A DNA stretch of 14,618 nt from an archaeon (lineage in GTDB: Archaea > Nanobdellota > Nanobdellia > Woesearchaeales > GW2011-AR9), in contig JAGVMW010000204.1 in NCBI GenBank assembly GCA_020053615.1, positions 1-14,618 of the forward strand, given 5' to 3'. This document shows, piece after piece, positions 6,830 to 13,839 of this stretch. The translations under genes and the position numbers were made by a program. Within the stretch, counting starts at the first letter, position 1, and every line of letters starts with the position of its first letter. A model generated the notes under the pieces. That model did not search any database and was not told where the DNA came from. It saw only the letters and a program-made list of their open reading frames with translations.

Positions 6830-6848
6830 TTTAATTTCTATTATTTTT
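6830..6848 (+). terminator. Possible T-tract terminator between convergent genes
   Basis: After the lipoprotein stop a short AGAA/TTCT pairing is followed by TATTATTTTTT, which overlaps the last codons of the ligase gene on the other strand. It may end the plus-strand transcript. The stem is very weak, so this rests on the T-run. Confidence 0.3.
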
Positions 6849-8562
6849 TACTCATCTTCTCAATCTCTTTACTTGTCGTCGCTTGCTCCGCTTTCTTATC
6901 TTCTCGAAATCGTATGAACCGCGGAAATCTTAATGCCAATCCTGAAGCGCAAGTATGAATCGGGCTGTTAGTCAGCTCTGCTCCCATCACTTCAACTACA
7001 ATTTTCGGCTCAAACCACACTTCCGGCTCCATCTCTTTCTTCACGTTAACCCGCGCCGGTCTCTTTTCTACTTTATACTTAGCTAACTTTTTCGGTAGTT
7101 CTTCTAGCAGTTCATCCGTCAATCCTGTACCTAATTTACATAACGTTTCAAATCGATCTTCTTTCTCGTTGTAAGCAGCGCACAATAATGCTCCATAAGT
7201 TCCGGAACGTTTGCCTTTGCCATGATAAGCACCAATAACTACCAAATCAAACGTATCTACCATCTCAGTAACATATTCTTTCTTCCATTTTATCCAATTC
7301 CATCCTCGGGAACCAGCTTGATATTCAGAATCTTCGGCTCGCGATTTTACAATTACTCCTTCATATCCATCTTTGAGCATCTTTTGAAAGAATTCTTCCA
7401 ATTCATCGATATTTTCTGTATTTATTTTTTCCGTAGGAACGATAAACTCATTTTTTTTCAGAAGCTTCTCTAATTGTTCCGAGCGTTTGTAATACGGTTG
7501 ATGTAACACTGATTTTCCATCAAGATACAATAAGTCAAATACTTTCAACTGCACCGGAACTTTCTTTACATATTCTTCTATCTCAGTTTTTCTCTTACGT
7601 TGCATTAACGTCTGAAATGGAAGCGGATGCCCGTTCTTATCCACGGCAATAACCTCTCCTTCAATTACAAATTCATCAGCACAGAGATATTTGCCCAGCC
7701 ATTCCACTAAATCGGGAAATTGCGCCGTTATATTTTCTAATCTTCGCGAGAAGAGAGTGAGCTTTCCTTTCTTATTTTTGTGCGCTTGTACTCTTTCACC
7801 GTCATACTTCGCTTCTACCGTAAATTCTCCCGGAATTTTATCGCTAATTTCATGTAGTTCATCTACTCTTTGCGCCAGCATAACTTTTATGGGTGTGCCG
7901 ACATGAATATCAATCTTCTCAATGGCTTTAATTCCATGTTTAGCTAAAGTTTCAGCTATAATCCCCACGTCTGGACAGATGTTGTACGCTTTTTCCAGAA
8001 TTTCTTTACTTTCTTTATTTCCGGTAAAGGCAATGGATAACGCATCTAATACAGTCATATCTCCTACACCCATACGCAATGTGCCTAACGCAATTCTGGT
8101 AATATATTTAGCTCCTTCCGGTGAAGATTTCTGTAGCATCGCAGCGAGAAGGTTTTGTTTAGAATCTTGTGAACCTGTTCCAATAGAACCAGCCATCTTA
8201 TGCAGAGTTTCAAACAATTCTTTAACCGTTAATTTTCCTAAAGGAACTAACGTCTGCGGTTTCTTTTGCAATACTTTTTCTGCCACTAACCCCGCATCGC
8301 CTAATTCCTGCATCAGTTTGTTAACTTTGGATTGGTCTACTGCTCCGGCAATGGCTATTGCTTTCAGCACTGATTTATCGGCCATTCCCATAACTGCATC
8401 ATCATAATCAGAAGCGAGCTGTCCTAAAGTGAGATAAGATATAACGGCGATATCTTCCGCAGGAACGGTTTTAAAGAATTCAGACAGAATTTCTCTCATC
8501 TTATTTCCTGAAGAGGTTTTCTCCAGTTCGGCGTACAGTTCAGCTAGTTGTTGGAAGTGCAT
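6841..8562 (-). CDS. lig: ATP-dependent DNA ligase (archaeal type)
   Basis: Protein of 573 residues, the usual length for archaeal replicative ligases. It seals nicks in DNA via a ligase-AMP intermediate during replication and repair. The N-terminal DNA-binding helical domain covers about 1-215. The adenylation domain has motif I KYDGER with nucleophile K252, SRRLENIT (272-279), motif III FVIEGEVIA (298-306), LKVFDLLYLDG (339-349), motif IV DGYEGVIVKS (398-407) and motif V WIKWKKEY (423-430). The OB domain follows, ending with ALRFPRFIRFRED (543-555). All key residues are present, so it should be active. The ATG has no Shine-Dalgarno motif, and a TATA box about 37 nt upstream gives a leader of only about 10 nt. 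Its promoter shares a 24-bp motif with that of the Schlafen-type gene next to it. Confidence 0.97.
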   Translation of the reverse strand: MHFQQLAELYAELEKTSSGNKMREILSEFFKTVPAEDIAVISYLTLGQLASDYDDAVMGMADKSVLKAIAIAGAVDQSKVNKLMQELGDAGLVAEKVLQKKPQTLVPLGKLTVKELFETLHKMAGSIGTGSQDSKQNLLAAMLQKSSPEGAKYITRIALGTLRMGVGDMTVLDALSIAFTGNKESKEILEKAYNICPDVGIIAETLAKHGIKAIEKIDIHVGTPIKVMLAQRVDELHEISDKIPGEFTVEAKYDGERVQAHKNKKGKLTLFSRRLENITAQFPDLVEWLGKYLCADEFVIEGEVIAVDKNGHPLPFQTLMQRKRKTEIEEYVKKVPVQLKVFDLLYLDGKSVLHQPYYKRSEQLEKLLKKNEFIVPTEKINTENIDELEEFFQKMLKDGYEGVIVKSRAEDSEYQAGSRGWNWIKWKKEYVTEMVDTFDLVVIGAYHGKGKRSGTYGALLCAAYNEKEDRFETLCKLGTGLTDELLEELPKKLAKYKVEKRPARVNVKKEMEPEVWFEPKIVVEVMGAELTNSPIHTCASGLALRFPRFIRFREDKKAEQATTSKEIEKMSKK

Positions 8563-8566
8563 TTTT

Positions 8567-8605
8567 CTTTGTTAATAGTTAGTTTCATCTAATCTCTTTA
8601 AATTC
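8567..8605 (-). promoter_or_regulatory. lig: Ligase promoter with shared 24-bp motif
   Basis: On the minus strand AATTTAAAG (about 8597-8605) is the TATA box and initiation is expected near 8572. Between them lies a 24-bp motif (8567-8590) that is 22/24 identical to 10076-10099 upstream of the Schlafen-type gene. It begins AGATGAAACTAAC and ends TAACAAAG. The place between TATA box and start site is typical for archaeal repressor sites. Confidence 0.55.
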
Positions 8606-8644
8606 ATCACTACACTTTTCTGCTTCTGCCACTTATTTTGCATA

Positions 8645-8734
8645 TAGTAGAAATCCATGACTTTCGGACATTTTTGGATTTCTACTAATAGTAAATATCC
8701 AATTATATGTTCGATTTCTATGGATATTTACTAT
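8645..8734. repeat. Double inverted-repeat array (four copies of a 13-bp motif)
   Basis: TAGTAGAAATCCA (8645-8657) pairs exactly with 8675-8687 around a 17-nt spacer. One base on, ATAGTAAATATCCA (8688-8701) pairs exactly with 8721-8734 around a 19-nt spacer. The two units differ at two motif positions, and both differences are mirrored in the partner arm, so pairing is preserved. The last arm encodes the final residues of the Schlafen-type protein and the stop codon lies in its spacer. The array lies between that gene and the ligase promoter. Confidence 0.7.
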
Positions 8735-10043
8735 AATATCCTCCTGTTTTCTTGCTGCCACGCCGCTCTACAAAGCCCGAATCCTCTAATTTGTAAATCT
8801 GCTTGATAATCGTTCGGTATGGTTTTTCAAGCTCTGTCGAAATATCTTTAGCAATAATTCCCGGCTTTTGCGCTATCAAATTATAAACCGCTTTTAATTG
8901 ACCACTTAATTGACCTTTTAATTGACCATTTACTCCGCCGAAATTATCGGGTCTGAAGAATATCACTTTAAATCCTGTAGACGTTTTTTCAAAATCCACC
9001 TTAGCTCCGGATTGCTTGCAAGCTTCATGAATTCTCTTTATTCCAGAACCCCATTTTTCAATATCTTTGCTTAAATAGAGAATATTGGCAATCAAAGGAT
9101 TTCTTAGAATAGATTCACTTTTTCCTTTAATGTAATCCTCTGGACTTTTCCCTTCTGGAAATTGTCCGGCATTAAATATTTCAATTCTATCTTTGTAAAA
9201 AGCAATCTCGTTTCCTTTTAGCACAGAATAATCCTTATGGCACAAAGAATTAACGATTGCTTCTTCTATCGCCCTTAATGGAACTTCGGGGATTTCTTCT
9301 CTTCCTGTGCTGGTTAAATTAGCTCTCCAATTCATGTGCTCTTTGATATAAGCTTCTGCTTGTTCTTTTAAAGAGAAAATATTTCCTCGGAACTGGCGTA
9401 TATCCAAAAAAGTAAGCTTGTCCTTTCCAGCAAAAATTGCTGCTTGTATTTCAACAGTATTATCATCGCAGAACAACACGTCTGCCGCTCGCAGCATTTT
9501 TTCATCTTTTATCAAATAAAGTTTTGTGAGGACATCTTTTACAGTTGTAAACTCAAAATTTATCCTATTTACTTCATTCGCTTTCTGAATAAACTTCTTT
9601 AACGCTTCTCTATTTATATCTTCAACTTTCTTATTTGAAATCTGGCTTTCCCAAGCATGTTCGGGAAAGGTTAGAATCAGTTTCCTAAGCTCTGGCGCAG
9701 AAAGCTGCTTATCTTCATCTGCAACTCGTATATATGCTCTGCCAAATGCAAAATAAGGTAAATTATCTCCAGAAAAATTAACTCTGATGCATTTTCTGCT
9801 TTCGATTGTTTCAATTTTAATTTCAGGATACAATTTAGGCTCGATATTGTCTGAAATAGCTTTAGAAATGTCTCTTAATGTTTTCTCTGAAACATCTTGT
9901 CCAATCACCGAACCATCATTCTTTATGCCAAAATATAATTCGCCTTTTCTGTGCTTATTAAGGATGGCAACAATTGAGATTATTGCTTCTTTTAGTTCGG
10001 AAGTCGACTTTTTAAGTTCCGTATACTCATTTTCTCTTAGCAT
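8718..10043 (-). CDS. Schlafen/AlbA_2–ATPase–winged-helix protein (COG2865-like), copy 1
   Basis: Protein of 441 residues from the ATG at 10043; a GTG at 10058 would add five. The ATG aligns with the paralogue at 12469 and has GGTGA 11 bases upstream. Residues about 4-120 are a Schlafen AlbA_2 domain (ELKKSTSELKEA, GELYFGIKNDGSVIG, RVADEDKQLSA). Residues about 240-365 are a HATPase_c_4 domain with the N-box EEAIVNSLCHKDY and DRIEIFNAG, where the usual NPG reads NAG. A linker of three GQL units leads into a C-terminal winged helix (about 383-441). Proteins of this build are often labelled putative transcription regulators or RecG-like helicases, but no helicase motifs are present. Whether this one regulates, defends or cuts nucleic acid is open. 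The last codons belong to an inverted repeat. Confidence 0.85.
   Translation of the reverse strand: MLRENEYTELKKSTSELKEAIISIVAILNKHRKGELYFGIKNDGSVIGQDVSEKTLRDISKAISDNIEPKLYPEIKIETIESRKCIRVNFSGDNLPYFAFGRAYIRVADEDKQLSAPELRKLILTFPEHAWESQISNKKVEDINREALKKFIQKANEVNRINFEFTTVKDVLTKLYLIKDEKMLRAADVLFCDDNTVEIQAAIFAGKDKLTFLDIRQFRGNIFSLKEQAEAYIKEHMNWRANLTSTGREEIPEVPLRAIEEAIVNSLCHKDYSVLKGNEIAFYKDRIEIFNAGQFPEGKSPEDYIKGKSESILRNPLIANILYLSKDIEKWGSGIKRIHEACKQSGAKVDFEKTSTGFKVIFFRPDNFGGVNGQLKGQLSGQLKAVYNLIAQKPGIIAKDISTELEKPYRTIIKQIYKLEDSGFVERRGSKKTGGYYSKYP
8892..8927 (-). repeat. Three 12-bp repeats coding the GQL linker
   Basis: Three tandem 12-bp units (8892-8903, 8904-8915, 8916-8927), the outer two identical, encode GQLK/GQLS units between the ATPase domain and the winged helix. 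Unit length keeps the reading frame, so copy-number change would only alter linker length. Confidence 0.7.
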
Positions 10044-10075
10044 ACTCAAATCTTTCACCCCAAACTATTCTTTCT

Positions 10076-10105
10076 CTTTGTTAGTTGTTAGTTTCATCTT
10101 AAACT
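10076..10105 (-). promoter_or_regulatory. Promoter of Schlafen-type copy 1 with shared 24-bp motif
   Basis: AGTTTAAG (10098-10105, minus strand) is a TATA-like box directly followed by the 24-bp motif (10076-10099) shared with the ligase promoter. Initiation near 10074 would leave a 31-nt leader carrying GGTGA. GGAG also precedes an in-frame ten-codon reading frame starting in the motif (ATG at 10097), so a leader peptide is the alternative reading. Confidence 0.45.
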
Positions 10106-10149
10106 CTCCTAAATGAGTTAATTCTCTACCGCTTTATCTTTATTCAACA

Positions 10150-10530
10150 TTAATTAACATTTAAAATTCTACTTAATGTTCTTGCCAGCATTGTACTTTT
10201 CAACCTCTTTGGTTTCTCCATCAGCACATTAAATCCCAGTTCATTATATCTAGGAACAAGATGCCAATGCACATGCTTCGCTTCATCCATGTAAATCAGA
10301 TAAACTTTCTTGACTTTCAGCACTTTTAACATCGCATTTCTGACTATATCAATTACATCCATTAGATACTCGTACTCTTCTCGGTTCAGCAAATGTAAAT
10401 CAGTTACTTTCTTTTTCCATACCACTACAACGTGCCCTTCGGCGATTGGAAAGTTGGCTAGTGTAGCATAGAGAAATCTATCCTGGTAAAACACCGCTCC
10501 TCTTTTTGGTTTAGGTAAGTCTGGATGCAT
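10150..10530 (-). CDS. HIT-family nucleotide hydrolase/transferase
   Basis: Protein of 126 residues. The histidine triad reads H86-V-H88-W-H90-L-V with the preceding EGHVVVVWKKKVTDLHLLNREEYEYL typical of HIT proteins (GH followed by a hydrophobic strand, then the dLxxLxxxE helix). Members hydrolyse or transfer nucleotides from substrates such as dinucleoside polyphosphates or AMP-lysine/AMP-phosphoramidates; the exact substrate cannot be read from the sequence. All three triad His are present, so it should be active. It follows the ABC exporter gene with 62 bp between them and has its own TATA box. The start lies about 26 nt from that box without a Shine-Dalgarno motif, so the mRNA is probably leaderless. 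Confidence 0.92.
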   Translation of the reverse strand: MHPDLPKPKRGAVFYQDRFLYATLANFPIAEGHVVVVWKKKVTDLHLLNREEYEYLMDVIDIVRNAMLKVLKVKKVYLIYMDEAKHVHWHLVPRYNELGFNVLMEKPKRLKSTMLARTLSRILNVN

Positions 10531-10552
10531 TTGTATTGGAATTTTTAGGGTT

Positions 10553-10560
10553 TATTTAAA
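10553..10560 (-). promoter_or_regulatory. TATA box for a leaderless HIT transcript
   Basis: TTTAAATA on the minus strand, centred about 26 nt from the A of the ATG at 10530. The spacing matches the other leaderless starts in the window. Confidence 0.6.
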
Positions 10561-10592
10561 GATTTCCAATTATAGAAAATCCCAACTCTTCC

Positions 10593-12413
10593 TCACTCCC
10601 CGCCCTGCTGCAAGTTCCACAACCGTTTATACAACCCTTTGAGCTTCTTCAGCAACTCTGCATGCGTTCCCTGCTCTACAATTCTGCCTTGATCTAATAC
10701 TACAATCTTATCCGCATTCATTATAGTGGACAAGCGATGCGCAATCATGAGCGTAGTACGGCCTTGCTTCAACATCTCCAGCTCGCTCTGAATTTCTTTT
10801 TCTGTTTCTGAATCGAGAGCAGAAGTAGCTTCGTCTAATACTAATATTTTCTTATCGGCTAATAATGCCCGGGCAATAGACACTCTCTGTTTTTCTCCAC
10901 CGGACAACTTAACTCCTCTTTCACCAATCTGGGTCTGCTCTTTCTGTGGCAATCTCTCAACTAATTTATCCAAATGAGCCATCCTAATCGCTTCCATCAC
11001 TTCTTTTCTGCTGGCATGAGGATTAGCATACGCCACATTAAAATAGATGGAATTATTGAACAATATCGGTTCTTGAGGAACTACGCTCATGCTTTCCCGC
11101 AGTGATCTCTGCGTAACTTCATTAACATCATGTCCATCAATGTAAATACTTCCGGAACTAACTTCAAACAAACGGTACAGCAGCTTAACTACGGTAGTCT
11201 TTCCGCTTCCGGAAGGGCCGACCAACGCTACTTTAGTATTCGGCTTAACATCTAAACTAAACTCGTGCAATAACGATTCTTCGCTATGCTTTGGTTTCTT
11301 CCATTCTTTGGGATACGCGAATGACACTTGGTCAAAAATAATTCCTCCTTTGGTGACTTTTAATTCAGCAGCTTTCTCAGCATCTTTAACTTCATTACTC
11401 TCTTTATATAAATTGAATAAATCGCTTACATCAACGCTGCTTCTAACCAAATTTCGATAGCCATGCATTAAATTATATAACATGGGAACCATACTTAAAG
11501 TTGCAGTATACATCAGCGTAACCGTTCCTAAACCTAACCGGCCTTCTTTAAACCCGCTAAAGCTGAAGTAAATTATCGCTCCCATCCCAATTCCAATGAT
11601 GATTATCTCAGTTACACTGGCCCAAGAGAAAATATTCCAATATCTCTGACGGGAATTTTTCAAGTTGGATGATAATCGAGCAAAATAGTTAAACGTTAAT
11701 CTTTCTTTAGCAAAGTACTTCACTGTTTCAATATTCAAAAATACATCACTCAAATTGTGCTTTAAATTATCATCATTATTATTCACTTCTTCCTGCGGCT
11801 CTTTCTGTAAATGGGTAACAATAGCTCCTGCTAACACAAAAGCAGCGCACATTAATAACAAAGCCATCGAAGTAGCAAAATCAAAATAAATTATTACTCC
11901 TACTGAGATTATCAGCTGCATTAACACCGGAATAAAATTAAACAAAACTGAATCTGCAAATGGTTCAACTTGATGCACTCCACGAGTAAACTGCGAGATT
12001 AACGAGCCGGTGCGCTTATTTACATGAAAGCGATAAGATAGATTAATTACATGCCAAAATGACTTCTGTTCAATATCACTCATAACATGAGCTTCGAGAT
12101 AATTTATTTTTCTTAATCTAAAGAACCAAAATACGGCATCAACTAACTTAATCGCAAATAGCGCCATAACCGTAGCCATGATAACCCACATAAATGAATC
12201 TCCAGATATTCCTCCTTCGGAGAATAACATGGCTTTATCTACAATATACTTAAACAGTAATTTGTCTGCAAAATGAACCGTTTCTCCAATGATAATAATT
12301 CCAATTAGTGTATACAACGCAACTTTGTACTTTCTAACAAAACCCCACAGTACTTTCAGCGTGTACTTCATATCCAATTTATATTTCGTTTTATTTCTGG
12401 GTTGGGGCGACAT
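10593..12413 (-). CDS. Atm1-like ABC exporter (fused membrane and ATPase domains)
   Basis: Protein of 606 residues from the ATG at 12413; a TTG at 12434 is less likely, as it leaves no room for initiation after the TATA box. Residues about 20-325 form the six-helix exporter membrane domain. It contains NIETVKYFAKE (227-237), close to the hallmark of the Atm1/HMT1 group, which exports glutathione-linked or metal-related compounds in other organisms. The ATPase domain has Walker A GPSGSGKT (399-406), Q-loop VPQEP with Q447, signature LSGGE (503-507), Walker B LVLDE with E528 and switch H559. It is a half-transporter and should act as a homodimer in the cell membrane. No partner subunit lies nearby. 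It is transcribed divergently from a Schlafen-type gene from one shared TATA box. The substrate is not known. Confidence 0.93.
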   Translation of the reverse strand: MSPQPRNKTKYKLDMKYTLKVLWGFVRKYKVALYTLIGIIIIGETVHFADKLLFKYIVDKAMLFSEGGISGDSFMWVIMATVMALFAIKLVDAVFWFFRLRKINYLEAHVMSDIEQKSFWHVINLSYRFHVNKRTGSLISQFTRGVHQVEPFADSVLFNFIPVLMQLIISVGVIIYFDFATSMALLLMCAAFVLAGAIVTHLQKEPQEEVNNNDDNLKHNLSDVFLNIETVKYFAKERLTFNYFARLSSNLKNSRQRYWNIFSWASVTEIIIIGIGMGAIIYFSFSGFKEGRLGLGTVTLMYTATLSMVPMLYNLMHGYRNLVRSSVDVSDLFNLYKESNEVKDAEKAAELKVTKGGIIFDQVSFAYPKEWKKPKHSEESLLHEFSLDVKPNTKVALVGPSGSGKTTVVKLLYRLFEVSSGSIYIDGHDVNEVTQRSLRESMSVVPQEPILFNNSIYFNVAYANPHASRKEVMEAIRMAHLDKLVERLPQKEQTQIGERGVKLSGGEKQRVSIARALLADKKILVLDEATSALDSETEKEIQSELEMLKQGRTTLMIAHRLSTIMNADKIVVLDQGRIVEQGTHAELLKKLKGLYKRLWNLQQGGE

Positions 12414-12430
12414 TATTGGGTTAAAACGCA

Positions 12431-12450
12431 ACAAAGTTTATAAAAGTTGT
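12431..12450. promoter_or_regulatory. Palindromic TATA box driving two divergent leaderless genes
   Basis: TTTATAAA (12437-12444) is its own reverse complement. BRE-like flanks lie on both sides: ACAAAG upstream for the plus strand, ACAACT upstream for the minus strand. The A of the plus-strand ATG (12469) is 28.5 nt, and of the minus-strand ATG (12413) 27.5 nt, from the centre. Neither start has a Shine-Dalgarno motif. One box therefore appears to serve both genes. Confidence 0.7.
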
Positions 12451-12468
12451 TTGTATAATCTACAACTA

Positions 12469-13839
12469 ATGAAAGAATCAGAAACACTCGAATTGAAGAA
12501 GTCAACCTCTGAATTAAAAGAAGCACTCCAATCCATTTCCGCTATCCTTAACAAGCATCAGAAAGGAGAATTGCATTTTGGAATATCCCCTCAAGGAAAA
12601 GTTATCGGACAGCAGATAACGGATAAAACACTAAGAGATGTCTCTCAAACCATTGTTAGCAATATTGAACCAAAAATTTATCCTGAAGTTCAAGCAGAAG
12701 AGGTTGAGGGAAAAAGTTGTGTTAAAATATCATTTGAAGGGCATGAGCAGCCATACTTCGCCTATGGCAAAGCGTACATGAGGGTGGCAGATGAAGATAA
12801 GCAGCTTTCTGCTAAAGAAATTGAGAACATTATCTTGAAGAAGAACAAAGATAAACTAAGGTGGGATAATCTTTATTATCCCGAAGCAACTTTAGAAGAC
12901 CTCGATTATGAAACTATAGCTAAGTTTGTTGAACTTGCTGAAAAAACTAAAAGAATCAAGCTTGGCGGAGAAAGTACAGAACTTGTTCTAAAAAAACTTG
13001 GATTACTTCATGACCACAAACTTACTAACGCCGCCATAATTCTGTTTGGTAAGAATCCAGAACAATTCTTTGACAACACTACTCTTCGTTGTGGTCGCTT
13101 CAAGAACATAACTAAAGAAGAGTTCATAGATATGAAAGACTTTAATGGTAATCTTTTTGTTCAGTTGGAGAAAGCCATGCTTTTCTTTCAAGATCATCTT
13201 CATATAACCGCAAAAATTAAAGGGTTACTACGAGAAGAGCGGTGGGAAATTCCGTTGGAAGCATTGAGAGAGGCAGTAATAAATGCATTGATTCATCGTA
13301 ATTACTATGATTTCGGGTTTGTTTACATAAAAGTGTATGATTCAGAAATTGTAATCGCTAACCCAGGGAGCCTTCCAGATAAACTTAAAGTAGAAGACCT
13401 TTATCATGAGCATGAATCCATTCTCACTAATCCGCTTCTAGCAAAAACATTGTACTTGTCAGGCTTTATTGATGCGTGGGGACGAGGCATATTGAATGTA
13501 ATTAACCTCCTCAAAGCAGATGGGCTGGAGATACCCAAATTTGAACAAAGCGGAGGCAACTTTAGAATTGTTTTTAACCGGGAAACCCTCCAAGACCGTT
13601 CGGAGAAAAGTTCGGAGAAAAGTTCGGAGAAAAGTTCGGAGAAAAGTTCGGAGAAAATCATTACATTGATAAAGGCTAATCCTCATCTCAGCGCAGAAGA
13701 TCTTTCAGAAAAGCTAGGAATTAGTTCCAGAGCTGTAGAAAAAAATCTGGCTAAATTAAAGCTAGAAAGTAAGATAAAACGTGTCGGTCCAGACAAAGGC
13801 GGATATTGGAAAGTAAATTTGGAGAAAAGCGGAGCATGA
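12469..13839 (+). CDS. Schlafen/AlbA_2–ATPase–winged-helix protein (COG2865-like), copy 2
   Basis: Protein of 456 residues. The ATG at 12469 is chosen because it lies about 28 nt from the TATA centre and aligns with copy 1; the open frame runs further upstream but into the divergent gene. Residues 1-120 are the AlbA_2 domain, closely similar to copy 1 (ELKKSTSELKEA, GELHFGISPQGKVIG, RVADEDKQLSA). HATPase motifs are EALREAVINALIHRNY (264-279) and DSEIVIANPG (291-300), with the standard NPG. Five SEKS units (378-396) link to a C-terminal winged helix (about 397-450) whose sequence differs strongly from that of copy 1. The last base pairs overlap the start of nnrE as ATGA, so the two are probably co-translated. 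Role unknown; nucleic-acid binding and ATP binding are expected from the domains. Confidence 0.87.
   Translation: MKESETLELKKSTSELKEALQSISAILNKHQKGELHFGISPQGKVIGQQITDKTLRDVSQTIVSNIEPKIYPEVQAEEVEGKSCVKISFEGHEQPYFAYGKAYMRVADEDKQLSAKEIENIILKKNKDKLRWDNLYYPEATLEDLDYETIAKFVELAEKTKRIKLGGESTELVLKKLGLLHDHKLTNAAIILFGKNPEQFFDNTTLRCGRFKNITKEEFIDMKDFNGNLFVQLEKAMLFFQDHLHITAKIKGLLREERWEIPLEALREAVINALIHRNYYDFGFVYIKVYDSEIVIANPGSLPDKLKVEDLYHEHESILTNPLLAKTLYLSGFIDAWGRGILNVINLLKADGLEIPKFEQSGGNFRIVFNRETLQDRSEKSSEKSSEKSSEKSSEKIITLIKANPHLSAEDLSEKLGISSRAVEKNLAKLKLESKIKRVGPDKGGYWKVNLEKSGA
13598..13657 (+). repeat. Five perfect 12-bp tandem repeats in the Schlafen-type linker
   Basis: GTTCGGAGAAAA occurs five times without a single change (13598-13657), encoding SSEK units. 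Perfect identity over 60 bp points to recent slippage expansion. Changes by whole units keep the frame and alter only the distance between ATPase and DNA-binding domains. Confidence 0.85.

Noticed and set aside
7922..8407. 161-codon open frame opposite the ligase gene
   Set aside because: Shadow of a well-supported gene with intact motifs; no start signals.
8645..8734. CRISPR mini-array
   Set aside because: Copies alternate in orientation with 17-, 1- and 19-nt gaps, unlike direct repeats with even spacers.
12289..12468. Upstream extension of the second Schlafen-type open frame by 60 codons
   Set aside because: It would run inside the divergent ABC exporter gene and before the TATA box; the paralogue and promoter spacing both place the start at 12469.
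13598..13657. Short regular repeats as a CRISPR-like array
   Set aside because: Units are contiguous without spacers and lie in frame in a coding linker.
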